Origin: Gremmenia infestans
Lineage: Eukaryota > Ascomycota > Leotiomycetes > Helotiales > Hamatocanthoscyphaceae
Length of the DNA stretch: 64,000 nt
Direction of reading: 5' to 3'
Assembly: GCA_032629725.1 (NCBI GenBank)
Contig: JAFEVB010000029.1
Location: forward strand, 1,240,001-1,304,000
Shown here: positions 24,014-37,057 of the stretch, piece after piece
How the letters are laid out: the number at the start of each line of letters is the position of its first letter
Numbering within the stretch: position 1 is the stretch's first letter
Made by a program: the position numbers and the translations under genes
The notes under the pieces: generated by a model
Seen by the model: the letters and a program-made list of their open reading frames with translations, nothing else
Told to the model about the DNA's origin: nothing
Databases searched by the model: none

Positions 24014-25786
24014 ATGACTAGAGGCGAGGTATGTATATCTATGTGGCGGAGATATGTCCGGGCGCGTATTTTGTGCTTTCAATTGTTTGTTTGAGTTCGA
24101 ATTTGGGGCTGATTGATGTGTCCCCTAGATTCTCCATCTTCATATCGGCCAGGCGGGCACCCAGCTCGGGAACAGTGCTTGGGAACTGTACGTCTTCCAC
24201 TTCCGTTCCCCCCTCCGTACCTACCTACCTACCTCAATAAATTACTCAATCCTAACACAATACCCCCGTCTTCCAGTTACCTCCTCGAGCATGGCCTCAA
24301 GAAAGACGGTCGACCCGACCCCGACGCCAAAGACCTGCACGATTCCGGCGAGCTGGATACCGTATTCACAGAGACGGGCAGCGGCAAATACGTGCCGCGT
24401 TCTATCTTTGTCGATCTGGATCCTAGTCCCATTGACGAGATCCGTACGGGTGATTATCGCCAGTTGTTTCATCCTGAGATGTTGATTAGTGGTAAGGAGG
24501 ATGCGGCGAACAATTATGCTAGGGGGCATTATACTATTGGCAAGGAAATTTTGGATGGGACGTTGGATAAGATTAGACGTGTTCTGGTATGTTGTGTTTG
24601 CTCTTTCATTGCCCCTTTCCTAGTACTAGGTAGTCTCTTTTCTGATGTATAATGTGTTGATCTTTGAGTTGTATTTGTGTTTGTGTTTTTGAGAGCACGG
24701 AAATTGACAAGTGAACAGGACAACTGCTCTTCTCTCCAAGGCTTCCTAATCTTCCACTCTTTTGGCGGCGGCACCGGCTCAGGCTTTGGCTCCTTGTTGC
24801 TCGAGCGCCTCTCGACCGACTACGGCAAGAAATCCAAACTCGAATTCGCCGTCTACCCTGCGCCCCGCGTTAGCACCGCAGTGGTAGAACCATACAATGC
24901 CGTGCTCTCAACACACAGCACTATTGAGAATAGCGACTGCACCTTCCTCGTCGACAACGAGGCCGTGTACGACATCTGTCGCCGTAACCTTGATATCCCA
25001 CGCCCTTCGTTTGAACACCTGAACCGTCTGATCGCGCAGGTCGTGAGCAGTATTACGAGTAGTTTGCGTTTCGACGGCGCGCTGAACGTCGATTTGAATG
25101 AGTTTCAGACGAACCTGGTGCCGTATCCCAGGATTCATTACCCGTTGATTAGTTATGCGCCTGTCATCAGCGCCGCGAAGAGTAGTCATGAGAGTTTCAA
25201 GACTCACGATTTGACGCTTCAGTAAGCCCCCCTAGCGCCCTTTATTCAACCCTATCCCAATTCCCCCTCCTTAAATCGCTTGTTGCTAACACTATAACCC
25301 AGGTGCTTCGAACCCAACAACCAAATGGTAGTCTGCGACCCCCGCAATGGAAAATACATGGCCGTCGCGCTCCTGTACCGCGGCGATGTGGTCCCCCGCG
25401 ACTGCAACGCAGCCGTCGCGTCCCTGAAAGCCAAAAGCTCCTTCAACCTCGTAGAATGGTGTCCCACAGGTTTCAAACTCGGCATCAACTACCAGAAGCC
25501 CGTGTCGGTCCCTTCGACCTCGCCCAACGACGGCGCCCTGGCATCCGTAGACCGCAGCGTCAGCATGCTCAGCAACACCACGGCGATTGCCGAGGCGTGG
25601 AGCAGGCTGGACCATAAGTTCGATCTGATGTATAGCAAGCGCGCGTTTGTGCATTGGTATGTAGGCGAGGGCATGGAGGAGGGCGAGTTTAGTGAGGCGA
25701 GGGAGGATCTGGCGGCGCTGGAGAAGGATTATGAGGAGGTTGCTGCGGATAGTTTTGATCCTGAGGAAGGGGAGGAGGAGTATTAG
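24014..25786 (+). CDS. alpha-tubulin, divergent B-type paralogue
   Basis: Microtubule subunit that pairs with beta-tubulin and holds the non-exchangeable GTP. Exons 24014-24028, 24129-24187, 24277-24586, 24719-25221, 25303-25786; 456 aa. Five exons with a 15-nt first exon. Motifs: HIGQAGTQLGNSAWELYLLEHG at the N-terminus (positions 10-31), tubulin signature GGGTGSG at 144-150, catalytic Glu in the NEFQTNL segment that stimulates beta-tubulin GTP hydrolysis, C-terminus ending EEY. The start MTRGEILHLHIG differs from canonical alpha-tubulin (MREVISI) and resembles the second alpha-tubulin (TubB class) of filamentous fungi, which in Aspergillus nidulans is tied to sexual development. The paralogue class is from memory; that it is an alpha-tubulin is certain. 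Confidence 0.93.
24218..24234. repeat. short CTAC tandem repeat in tubulin intron 2
   Basis: Four copies of a CTAC unit inside the intron 24188-24276. A simple microsatellite. Confidence 0.7.
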
Positions 25787-26509
25787 GCGACGAGCCATAG
25801 ACGAGGCGCGAGGCTCTAGACGAGGCCTGCGAACTTGGCTTTTCTTTATGCGGCTCTACAGGCCTGGCTCGACTGCACGAGCACGGGCGCGGGCGCGGGG
25901 CTTTTCCTATTCCATCTTTGCTTCTCCAGCGCTTAAGAAGATGAGGCGAGGCGGTATCTGTCCAACCATCACCCATCCAAGCGCGATTTCCTTTCTCTTT
26001 TTCTCTTTTAACGAATTTGACGATAAATGAAGAAGTTTCTCAAATCAATGAATGAATTATGAACATCTGAAGTAAGCAAGCAAGCAGAGTAGAGAATAGG
26101 GTAGAGTAGAGTGAATACTGATTGATATTTTAATGAGCGTTCGGGTGCGATGATTCCTAGGCATGTATATCATGCCGCATATGGCAATCAGGTAAATAAA
26201 TTAACTGGGTATAAACACTGCATTGCATTACCTCTGCCAAATAATGAATTTGGTAGGCGGGTATAGCGTGAGGAAAGGGAAGTACACAACAAGTAGAAAG
26301 CGGTCTCACATCACATCACAGCAGAGAAGTCTTGCAAAAACATGTTCGTCAATCCTTCGCGAAAATACCACCACCACTATGATACACAACCAGTAGCTAG
26401 CAAGAAAATAAGCTAGATAGCTGTATAAGCCAGCGGCCATAGCCATAGAAGCAAGCCCTTATGTATTCATCATTCCAAACGCCCAGGTACTTTTGAAGGA
26501 AAGGATTCA
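25787..26509. other. convergent 3' region
   Basis: 723 nt between the alpha-tubulin stop and the ARS2-like stop. A GC-rich stretch (GGGCGCGGGCGCGGGG near 25890) follows the tubulin gene. No gene recognised. Confidence 0.5.
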
Positions 26510-29447
26510 TCAATAGTTAAGTTCTCCAGATCCACCACCCGCAACTGCATCAAGATCCTCATACGACTTGAGACTTCTGCCCTGGACAGCTTCTCGAGGT
26601 CCAACTGCAGCACCACCAGCTGCACCATCGCCCCATCTTCCACCACCACTTGCTAATCCACCGCGTCTTGCGCCGGGAGGAGGGCTGAGTCGACCGTTAT
26701 CACTACCCCAACGCTGGTTTCTCGGTTGGCGATCATATGGACCGGTGCGAGAGGTTGGGAATTGTCTTCCACCACGTCGCACTGGACCACCGCGATTATC
26801 TCCGGCAGGCCAGCCAAGTGGGGCTTGAACTGCATGGCCTGCGAGGAAAGGAGGGAAGTTGCCTGGGGGACCGAACCCTTGCATTGGAGGCATGCCATTC
26901 ATACCGAAATTTTGAAGGTTAAAGCCACGAGGTGTTCCAGCAGGCATGTGTCCATTGGCGGGTGGGAAATGACCATTGCTGTTGGCATCACTTCGAGATG
27001 GTGCAATGTGCGCAGGGTCAATCACGTAAGTATTGATCAGGTCAAACTATAAAATGTTAGCAATATCAAGATAAACTCAATCAATAAACTTACGTCTTTC
27101 TTCATTCCCTCCAACCACTCAGGATGACGCTTCTCAACATGCTTCTTCCAGAAATGTTCCTCCTTGAACAACTTTGCACAATCCGGAACTCGGCACCTGA
27201 ATTTATGGTCATCCTCTTGCTTAACATATTTGACAAGTTCCTCTTTTAGTGCTTCTTCAGTTGGCTTGCCACCAAGCTTTCGAACGTCAACTGCTTCAGG
27301 CTCGAGAATCTGCAAGATCTTGTCCTCGAAAGTCTTGACCCAGTTGAAAGCACGTTGGAGTTGTTGATCTGCTTTGGAAGCTATGCCATTGCGTGGAAAC
27401 TTTCGATCACCTTCAGGAGATACTGGAGTCGGCATGTCTATATCATCCGCCATGTCGGTACCTGTACGCCTCTTTCCTGGGAAGGGCTCGCCTGAAGCGC
27501 TAGCTCGTGCAGCAGCTTTGGCAGAAGTAGTCAAAGTGTTGCGTGGTCTGCGAAGATGACCTCCTGGACATTTCCGAGTGAGCTCGTGAATAGAGTCGGA
27601 TTCGAAGACGCAAAAGAAGCAAAAATTGAAGACGCGGCGAAGATATTCGACCATGAGATCAAGCTGTTTCTTTTTGATAAGCAGCTCTTCGTCGTCGACC
27701 TCATCATCCAAAGCACCTTCTTCTTCATCGTCCTCGATTTCTTCTCCCTCTTCACCCTCATCCATCGCTTCGTCAAGACCAAGGAAATCGCGAGACTTCT
27801 TTTCTTTCTTGGTGGTAGGTGCAGTGACAGGAGGAAGCAAGCGACCTTGATTCTTCAGATCCTCAACTCTCTCCTCAATCTTTAGAACAGCATTGAAGTC
27901 TGATCCGAAATCTTCCTCGAACTTTTGCACAAGGCGCTGAGCTAAGTCTACATCCTTGTCAATCCGCTCAGGAGCTGAAAACAGATCCCACAAAGCTTTC
28001 TTCCGGGGAAGATTGGGAGGCGCATGGACACCGACATGGCATGTGAAATCTCCCCTGACCTCATCTTTGACCGTTTTACCATTGATTGCGTCAAGAGCCT
28101 TTTCAGCTGTAGACTGGGGTAACGGGTCCTTTGTTTTGCCGTCTCCCTCTCCCTCTTCACCTTCATCCATCATCTCTTGACGCTCGACAATAGGGACAGA
28201 TTCAGGAGCAGGATGAAGCATAACCCAACCAATCCGATGGTAACGCTTGCTTGGATTTGGATCGCTCAAGCTCAACCACTTGAACCCGCCCTCATCTTCT
28301 CCTAGATGCTCCTTGCAGAAAGCTTCTAGATTTATGCGATTGACATGCGGGGCGATAGTTTTGATAAGAAGAGTTGGCTGGAAAGCGTTCTCATCTCGGA
28401 TATCACTGCCTTTGGATGGAACAAGATCACCAACACCAAGAACCTCATTCGCTGCGGTTGTTTCGCCTTCTTCCTTCTCAACCACCCCGCCAGCACCGTT
28501 GCTCTCGCTCTTTGGAATACCCTCCAATGAATACTCATCGAAAGTTCCAGACTCCAGATCCTGCTCCCATTGACTGTAGTTACCTCGTCGAAATTCGTTC
28601 AATTTACTGCGCAAAGGATCTTTGACTTCCGGATAGTATCTCTCCTGGAACCATTGCTCGCCTTTGTGTTCCTGAACAAACGCTCTTGCCATCTTAGCCT
28701 GTAGCTCCTCCTTGTACGCATCGTACGCAGCTTGAATGCGAGCCTTCTCCTTCTCACGATCCTCGGGGTTGTCGCGAGGTCGGAGAGGTTCTCCACGCTT
28801 TCCAGTCCTCGCGCGTTCACGTTCGTCCTTGATCTTCTCATTCGTGCGCCACCACTCTCCAAAGTATGAAAATCCGACCTGGAAAGCCAAGGATGCAGGG
28901 TCTGCCAACGGGTTGACGGTGATTTGAGGACCTGTATCTTGGCCTGGAACATATCGGTCAATGTTGGCTGGACCTGGCGATGGTCGGCGACGTTCACCGC
29001 GATCACGCTCTCTAGCTCTGTCATAATCATCTCTTGGCGGGCGGCCCGCAGGCTCGTACCGGTCTACATTAGGTGGTGAACGAGTTCGCTCGCGAGGACG
29101 AGTTCGACGGTCATTGCCTGTATAAATGCAATGTAAGTATGATATTCACTATGTTTGCCAAGGAATAGTAAACTCAACACTGGACAATGGCTTGAGCAAA
29201 TGTATGTGCAACAGGAGCTCCAGCCTTGCAGCTGCATGTAGTTCAGGAGAGCGGCACCAAAGTGAAACAAGGCCGCGGGTATCATGTGAAAAATAGAGTA
29301 CGTACCCGGAGACCGACCACGATAGAAGTTGTCACGCGGTTCCGTACGTTCAGCAGGCCTATAACCGTCATCGCGTCCACCCCAGCTTGTCCTCTCGGGT
29401 GGGGATCTGGCGAGCGGTGGCTCTCTGTAGCCTTGATACGCGTCCAT
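26510..29447 (-). CDS. ARS2/Serrate-like zinc-finger protein
   Basis: Nuclear protein that links the cap-binding complex to RNA processing and decay; the fission yeast relative Pir2 is essential and acts in RNA elimination. Exons on the minus strand: 29447-29306, 29117-27094, 27046-26510; 900 aa. The N-terminus is Arg/Pro/Asp-rich. Then comes the DUF3546-type segment (AFQVGFSYFGEWW, EQWFQERYYP), an RRM-like middle part, an acidic block (about nt 27700-27770), FFCVFESDSIHEL and CPGGHLRRPR, and a C2H2 finger with C689, C694, H707 and H712. The tail is Gly/Pro/Arg-rich with RGG-like repeats. Length and motif order match the family. Divergent from the TspO gene. Confidence 0.9.
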
Positions 29448-30721
29448 TGCGGTGCTACTGTATGTACGTTTTCGATTGTCGCGCAGAGGAATCTGGACTG
29501 GCGATCGTTTTGGTAGGACAATTGGCTTCTTTTGAGGAGGGGTGTAGAGCTGTTGGCTCGGGGTTTGCTGCCCGTCAAGTGACGCCTGGGGTTTGTCGTT
29601 CGGAGGTGAGGACAACGAAGCTACTGCTGTTTGGCGCCATGATTGCTTGTCAGAGGATTGTTCAAAAAGTAGTGACGAGTAGAATAGTATGTAAAAGAGG
29701 ATTGAAGAACTGATGAGCGCGAGCTGAAGTTGATGATACGAGGGCAAGAGGCAGTAGAAAAGTGAGGTAGAAATGCGGTAGTTCGCGCCTGTTTACAGAC
29801 GGACGAATGACAAGTCTCTCGATGATGTGCACTGGTCTGAATTGACCGTAAAAGGGGTCTTGAATTGAAGAATGGGTATGGGGGAAGATTGGTAATAAGG
29901 TGCAAGAAAAGGCAGTAGCAGGATCAGGTAGGTAGTGTATGATATGATGATATGATCTGATGGTAGAAAGAGTGAAAAGGATAGACAAACAAGATTGAAT
30001 GTTGGGTTTTGCTCCTGTCGTGTCTGAGCATTCCTCGTCCAAGTGCGAGTTGGACAAATGAGGATGAGGATGAGGAGAAGCAGTCGGAGCTGAGGATCGG
30101 GGTGGAGTCACGGTTATTGCATGCGACGGCGACGGCGACATCAACATGGTTACCGTAGATTAACGCGCGGTAGATGAGGCGCTGGGGAGTGGGGCCGATT
30201 TGAGTGGCAGGGATTTCGGAGGTCGGAGAGGAAGTGGAGATGTGGTGTGATTGGCCATGGCAATAGAATAATGAGGACATGATGATTGGCCAGTTTCGCG
30301 AAGCCATCAATCAAGGAAGGAGGGGAAAACATGCCACTCGTCTCCTTACCTACAGTAGCCTAGGTACTTAGGTTGATAAAGCTATAGCTCTCTCAGTCTT
30401 TCTCTCTTTCTCTCCTCATTCTTCACACGAGCTTTGAACAACGTTACCATAAACAAAGCGATCAGTAAGTACTTTATATACCTTTATTTCTATCTATTAC
30501 TTTCTAGTATTTGTTTTGTCTGCATACCTGTATAGGTACTGAGTAAGGTATCAGAGCTTCAATTCAGCTGCTTTGAATCTACGTCATCGCATAACAGGGG
30601 GTTCATGATCTGATACTTAAAACACCACATGGAACTCCCAATTCTTCAATTGAAGAAACATCCTCTCAGTACTTAAACCTCGTTCTTACCTTACTGACTA
30701 CATCGAAACAGCATCGCAACA
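29448..30721. promoter_or_regulatory. shared divergent promoter region
   Basis: 1.27 kb between the start codons of the ARS2-like gene (-) and the TspO gene (+). Overlapping open frames on the minus strand (29621-30310) are Ser/His/Pro-rich and look like chance. A pyrimidine-rich tract lies at about 30388-30425. Confidence 0.5.
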
Positions 30722-31578
30722 ATGACTACTTTCATCCCCTCACTCACCCTCCCCTCGGCCGTCTTCGCCAGCCCCGCCGCCTCCATCCTACTTCCAATTG
30801 CATTGGGAACAGCAGTTGGATTCACCGTTTCTCGTAAGTTCATATGTCCATACTTCCAAGAATCAACTCCTTCTTTCCTCCAACCCATTTCCATCACTTT
30901 CACCATCCAAATCAAACAAAACTAACATACCCCTTCCCCTCCAGCAAAAGAATCCCAAAAACACTACCTCGCTCTCAAACAACCGCCCTACCGCCCACCT
31001 CCTCAGGTCTTCGGCCCAGCATGGACCATTCTATACGGCCTCATGGGCTACTCCGCCTACCGCGCCTACACCGTCGGCATGTCTCCCTTTGCGTCCGCCG
31101 AGCACCAGCTCCTGACCAAGCACGGAGCAACGCTGTATACCGTGCAGCTGGGCTTGAATCTAATCTGGATGCCGTTGTTCTTCTGGGCCAAGCGACCAAT
31201 TGAGGCTACGGTTGATATTGTTGCTTTGACTGGTAAGTTATATATATACACACCACGTTCTTTCTCACCCCCTCTCTCTCTCTCTCGTTCTCTCTCTGTC
31301 TCTCTTTTTCAATCCGTTTTCTTCACACGTGATGTCGTACTTAGATCTGCACGACAGCTGCTAATAACCCAACAGGTGTAACAGGCTACCTAACCTACCT
31401 CTGGGGCTCAGTCGACACCATCGCCGGCCTAGCACTAGTCCCCTACCTCGGCTGGCTCGGTTTCGCCACCTACCTCAGTGCCGGCGTCGGGTACCTGAAC
31501 AACTGGGACATGTCGCACAAGGAGATCGACCACCCACATACCAAGCCCACAAAGTTTGTTGACGAGGAGGAGGAGTAA
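30722..31578 (+). CDS. TspO/MBR family membrane protein
   Basis: Homologue of the translocator protein (peripheral benzodiazepine receptor), a five-helix membrane protein that binds porphyrins and sterols, in mitochondria of animals. Exons 30722-30833, 30945-31232, 31376-31578; 200 aa. The N-terminal helix is LLPIALGTAVGFTVS. The family loop (YRPPPQVFGPAWTILYGLMG) spans about residues 50-70, followed by LGLNLIWMPLFFW and two further helices to YLSAGVGYLNNWD. The C-terminus ends in an acidic run (DEEEE). Phases hold across both introns; intron 2 contains a pyrimidine repeat. The function in fungi is not settled. Family call firm. Confidence 0.9.
31271..31310. repeat. CT-rich simple repeat in TspO intron 2
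   Basis: About 40 nt of nearly pure pyrimidine, mostly CT dinucleotides, inside the intron 31233-31375. Confidence 0.8.
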
Positions 31579-32270
31579 ATAAACCAAATTAAATTGTTTG
31601 TAAATTGAAATTGCAACTGAAATTGGAATGTGCGAGGAGAAGTGGAATGGAGTTGTGGGATGTTGGGAATAGGGAAATATGCGTATACCGATGAATTTAT
31701 TTATTTATTCCCTTGGCAGTTTCCAATTCTCTAGCCAGCAATACTACAATGCGAACCTAAATCATACCTAAAGGATTTATCACAAACCTAACAGCCAACA
31801 GACATATTCTATCTAACTAAAACCCTCCTAGTTTAACTCAGCTCAACTAAAGTCAAGTTAACTTAACTTAATCTAAAACGACTTTAAAGTAGAAGAGAGG
31901 CAGTATCGAACAAACGATAAGAGTAAATGAATAAACGACTTTTCAATCAATTACAAGTCTGACTTGACTAACTGGCTCCTGTCGCATCTATACTATGCCG
32001 CCCTGCCATGCTAAGCCAAGCCATTATGCTTGCTAACAATGTATCTGCAACCCATCGTAAAACTCAAAGTGTACCATACCGTACCAACTAATCCAGGCAT
32101 GCTCCAGGTAGGTAAACATATTCTCGCCATAAATCCGATTCCATCCCTCCCTTCCATCTAGTCATCCCTCTATCCCTCCCTTCTATGCACAGAACCCCGC
32201 ATGCGTGCATCGTTGATATGATACCAGAGCTTCCTTCGCACGTACAACTCAATCGAACTATTCCCGCATT
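31579..32270. other. convergent 3' region
   Basis: 692 nt between the ends of the TspO gene and the PX-domain gene. AT-rich with short TTAACTTAAC-like repetition near 31855-31875. No gene seen. Confidence 0.5.
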
Positions 32271-35200
32271 CTACTCGGCCAACACCATCCTCAACATAGC
32301 CAAGAAGCTCTCCCTCAACTTCTGCACCTCGACCACAACAGGCTTGACCGGCTCCCCCGCCGTCCTGCGCAGATGATCCTGCTTCCTCGCCCTCCTCTTC
32401 CGCTCCGCCTCCACGGGATCCAGCTCATCGTCCGCCTCATCCTCATCACTACTCTCCTCACTCTCATCATAATTAATCTCCTGCAAGTCCATCTGATCAA
32501 TGCCAAAATCATTACTCTTGAACTGCATCGCCCCCGGAACACTCTCCACATTGATGCTTCCATTGCCCTCAGCTGCCATCTTCTGCCGAGTTTTGTCTTG
32601 GTGCCATTTCTTGCGTGCTTCTTGCCACGAGATTAGGGCGTCGATTTCAGAGACGGCCGTTTCTTTCGACAGTTGCTTGACACTGACGGCGCCGGTAACT
32701 AGGGCGTTGATGTCGAGTTTGCCGGCTTTGGGACCTTGGCGCAAGAATTCGAGGATTCCTTCTATCCAACCCATCAACTGACCAAAAAGGCCGTTATCAT
32801 GCGTGTGCACCTCGTGGACGAATTTGTAGAAGTTGTGTTCGTGGCGTTGGCAGAGGTCGATGAAAGCTTGCACGGTCTGGTTAGGGTCAGCGGATACGTC
32901 TTGCTCGCGGCATTTGTCGACGACCTGGAAGTTTTGGTTAGTGGGCTGGTTATATCTATTTAGATGGTTGGTAATTACTTGGATCATGTCGTCGATAAAT
33001 ACTGCAAAGTCTGTAACGCTGTTGTAAACGTTTGCTGACTTGTACACTCGGACAAGAGGCTCATAGAATATTGTGAATAAGTCTCGGAGAAGCTGAAGTG
33101 TGACCGGCTCCTCAATCATGCTCAGCATCATCGACTTGTCTCGTTGCCGGGTGTATAGCTTTAGAAGCTGTTTCAGGTATGAGAACAATTGTGCACCCTG
33201 CTTCATCTCCTCATCGACATTGTCCACAACATTGTTCCATGCCACCCAAGAGTTGTAAATCTTGCCGATTTGCTCAGAGTTCAATGCAGGATCGATGTCT
33301 TCTGATCTGAGAATAGCAACGATCAAATCGACGCTCTCATTTGCAGATTCTTCTCGGATGGAATTTTTTACTTCTTCGGAAGCATCAGTGAACTTTTTCA
33401 ACTTATCGCTGAAGACTGGCTCTCCAATTTTGAGAACTAAAGCATCGATGGACTTCTGGAAACTCCTAATACCGTCGTTTAATGTGAGAGAGAATATCCG
33501 TTGCATTAGTGATCTGGCACCGAATGGCTGTGCTAGAAATATATCAAGTATACTGGACATAACAGCAGCTGGATTTGCTATTCGGATAGCGTTCTTGATA
33601 ATGGTGTATGGAATCATGGAATGAATCTTCTTCGCTTGAGCAAAAAGTTCAGGTGAGTTATCTTCTGCAAGGAAGAGATGGTAAATGGTAGCCGCAATCT
33701 CAATTCGTAACCATTCCGCGAACTTTTGGTATTGGACGCTAAGGTCCTGGATCGTCGTCTTATCCTTAATTTCCTTAAAGAGCTTGGTAAGGCCATTGTC
33801 TTCTACAATATCACGGCGGAATCTGCACTTCGTTAGCTCATTGTCATGCACCACTCATTAGAACATACTGCTCCATATAAACATCCAGCTCTGCAGCACG
33901 CTTTCTCGCAATCTCATAGAACCTCTTCTGCTCTTCAACTCTCTTCTCATCCATAGCTTTCCGGCGTGCAATATCTTCCACATCTACATCGGTAGGTGTA
34001 ATCGGCTCATGGGATAAAAACTCAGACATAGCTCTGGTGCTGGCAATTTGGGGGTTAGATAAGAGTGATCTAAGGAATGCTCTGAGAGAGATCCGTTGGT
34101 TCTCGCGCCATAATGTGACAGGCTATAGATTGTTAGTGGTGTTTCAAAATTTTGTATGTGACATGTACCTCTTCATTGGGAATTGGGGTTGTAGGAGTTG
34201 CTGGAGTTGAGGGGACAAACGGCCTTCCGGATTCCGTGCTGGGTCTGGGAGAGCTTCTCCCAAACGAAGCTTTGGAAGGGGTTCGACGGTGATCTGAACG
34301 TAATTAGCATAAGGAGGTTTAGATTAGACATTAGCATACCACGAATTGAAAGATTGGTCATGGAAGTATCAACTTTCAATGTTCCCATGGTACTAACGGA
34401 AGATAGTGAAGAGTTATCATCGTCACCACCACCAGTAACAGCACTTAATAGGTTCGATGCGGTAGAGCTTTGCTTATTCTTCCTTGGCAATGTAGGGAGG
34501 ACTTTTCCTGGCATCTCGGTGCGTAATTGGTTGTGAAGCCTCTTGAAATCTCCATATCGTCGTCCAATAAAGAATTCGAGTTCGTTTTTTCTCTTGACCC
34601 TCAATATGAATTCCTAAAGCATTGTCAGCAGGGTGTTTTTAACACACCCCTAAGAAAAACTTACAGCATGTTTGTGGTATCTGATATTCCTCTTCACAGA
34701 AACCGTCCTGACACCCGCAACATTGACATCCCACCCATTCAGATAATGGCCCTCTGGCATTGTCGACAGAACCCCATGATCAATAGCCCCCGCATCCACA
34801 ACCTCCAACTCAGAAAAGCGTATCCGTTCTTCGTATCCAGAGGCCGTAGGTATACCCGAGACCATCATCAGCTCCACCAGCTTCTGCGCCTTTGTAGACA
34901 GCTTCCGTCGCTTCGTCTCTTCCAGTCTATCTTCCGAGGAAGAAATATGCTTGCTTGCGAACGATTGTAAGAACTACATTACACCCAATTAGCCCCCCAC
35001 CCCCTCAACTCCTACACCATAGCGGATATTGAACTCACCACCTGCAACTTGTCCTGCCAAAACTCCTTCTCCTTTGCCTTATCCAAGAACGGAAACTCGC
35101 GCACATGATGGACGAAAATATACCTCAGAATCGGCAGATCAGAATCCAGCGGCGACACCTCTCCAAAGTCCGACTTGAAGGGTGCTCCGAATCGTTGTAG

Positions 35201-35397
35201 AGCAGTGGGGGAGTTTAGCTCGGTGATTTCGAATTTGACTTGCTGGGCTATGAGCTCGCGCTTGAGATCTGCGGGTCCCTGTCAGAACTGCACTCTGTAA
35301 GAACTGAGGAATATTGGAGAGACTGACAATGCTCTTGTTTCCCTGTAAGCGCCTGTGTATCTCGGGCTGCGACTGCGGATGAGCTATTTGAAGCCAT
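32271..35397 (-). CDS. PX domain protein with PX-associated region (Lec1-like)
   Basis: Peripheral membrane protein expected to bind phosphoinositides. Exons on the minus strand: 35397-35328, 35268-35039, 34973-34665, 34613-34340, 34293-34169, 34122-33869, 33822-32271; 937 aa, every phase consistent. The N-terminal 120 residues are the PX-associated helical region (YLKRELIAQQVKFEI, LPILRYIFVHHVREFPFL). The PX domain follows, with VKRKNELEFFIGRRYGDFKR (about 209-228) and LPTLPRKNK. A Ser/Pro linker precedes a large helical C-terminal domain (about residues 420-850) like DUF3818, then an acidic and basic tail. This order fits yeast YPR097W (Lec1), which is linked to ergosterol and phospholipid balance. 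Role inferred from homology. Confidence 0.82.
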
Positions 35398-36304
35398 GAT
35401 TACTTGCTGCTGCCGTGAAGCCTTCTAACGGGCTCTTCGTTCCTGACTTGCTTCACCGTACCGTACGATGATATCTGTCGATCTATTGATGCTGAAAAGC
35501 TCTTCTCGAGCTCGGGACCCTGACTGGTGCGAGATTTGTGGCTTAAGGTTACTGTACAGCTTTGCGGCTTATGTACTATATGCAGACAGACGTACAGCCT
35601 TTAGCGGGGTATTGTAGAGGGGCTGAGGCCCGAGGGGTTTCGTGATTAATCCCTCCGCTTATGGTTGTGGATGAACTTTTAATCATACGGTATAAATATA
35701 GACGTGAATGTAGAATGTTGGTGACTGGAGAGAGATATATTATTGTTTACGGAGATTCTCGACTCACAGGCAAAAATAAGTTTCAAGTTGGTCTCTTGTA
35801 GTTGTGCCTGTGATGCTATCAACAGGGATCACGAGTAGAGTGACGGCTTCAGCCCAGGATCGTCGTCATCGCGGCTACGAATCATTTTGCCTGGCTCGTA
35901 TCATATGTTCTCGCGAGTACAAACAGGAGTAGATTCTTATTGTAATTATATTTATATTTGCTATTTACATTTGCTCTCTTCATAATGATAGGATAATTAT
36001 TGTAATTATAAACACCCGAGGAGTTGGAAAGCAACATCAACTCTCAAGATAATCTTCGAAGAAAAAGTATCTCCGGAGCAAGGTTATTATCATGATACCA
36101 ATACCTATATCTTCGGCGCCCGATATCCAGTAACAGCTGGCTGTCATATCAACCCGGTGTTCAACTCCAGGGCTGATGAATTATGCTACTCGGCATCAAA
36201 TCCGGGGAATATGGGTAATCATGTCGTACGACTTCCTGCTAATCCCTAGACAGGAATAGCTTCTCTCAAATCTTGAGCTTATTAGCCCTCTACCGTACAG
36301 CCTT
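35398..36304. other. intergenic region
   Basis: 907 nt between the PX gene start and the end of the next minus-strand gene. TTATTGTAATTATA is repeated near 35938-35950 and 35998-36010. No gene recognised. Confidence 0.5.
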
Positions 36305-36959
36305 TCATAACTCATCAAGGAGTCTCAGCCTCGGATCATCCCCCAGATCTTCCTCGTCTCCATCCTGCAACCCCTTCAACTTATTACCCGTCGCTATCCC
36401 CCTCGTTAGATTGAACACCCCGCCGCCAACCTCCGCCACCTTCTTCTCCAACCCCGTCATATTCACCCCCTGAATCACTCCAGGCCCTTGAGTCCTCGCA
36501 GGCGTATGCCTCAACACCACAAGCGCAAGCACAAGCACCGCAACCACCGACATAACAATCCACAAACCCCTCAGCCTCTTCCGCGTCTTCTCCTGCCACG
36601 CGAACTCCGCTCTCTCCCAACCATCCACTCTCTCCCTAACAACATCAACTCTGCCCCCCAGAACAGTAATCTTCTCCCTGCCTCGCACTATGCGTGCCTG
36701 CAGCCCCGCAATCTTGCTCTCTTGACTCTCAAACCCCTCAAAGGCATCGATTTGACCACGGATATCAGTAACAATCTCCTCGCTCTCGGTCTTAAATTCC
36801 GAGTTGAGGGCTTTTGTCATGCCTGCTAACTCTTTCAGGGATATAATTGTGTTTTGTAGTACGCTGAGTTTCTCGAGGACGCTGTAGTAGGTGTTGTCTA
36901 GGCGGCGGGTTGTGTTATTTGAGAGGGTATTTAAACCCATCAAGGCATTGCGTAGTTCA
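36305..36959 (-). CDS. coiled-coil protein with C-terminal membrane segment (3' exon)
   Basis: 218-codon open exon preceded by a good acceptor (GTAACAG, with CTAATAT upstream). The first base completes a codon, so the exon needs a donor in phase 2. Encodes ELRNAL-MGLNTLSNNTTRRLD, then a long heptad-rich coiled coil, one strongly hydrophobic segment (nt 36512-36565) and a 65-residue tail containing an NMTG glycosylation-type site and an NLTR site. The layout resembles a syntaxin-like or tail-proximal membrane coiled-coil protein. I do not recognise the family. It could start independently at ATG 36940. The natural partner is the exon at 37058-37555, but the two do not join in frame (see findings). 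Confidence 0.6.
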
Positions 36960-37057
36960 CTGTTACCACAACCACGAATATATTAGCTTAAATGTTCTGC
37001 TGTATAGTTTTGATTCGATATTATATGGGGAACGAGGGGAACGAACGCAGCTCTCAC

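Noticed and set aside
25292..25976. Minus-strand frames opposite the last tubulin exon
   Set aside because: Arg/Gly/Ala-rich shadows of the tubulin coding frame without domains.
29621..30310. Overlapping minus-strand frames upstream of the ARS2-like gene
   Set aside because: Ser/His/Pro-rich, no motif, no splice continuity with ARS2; treated as leader or promoter.
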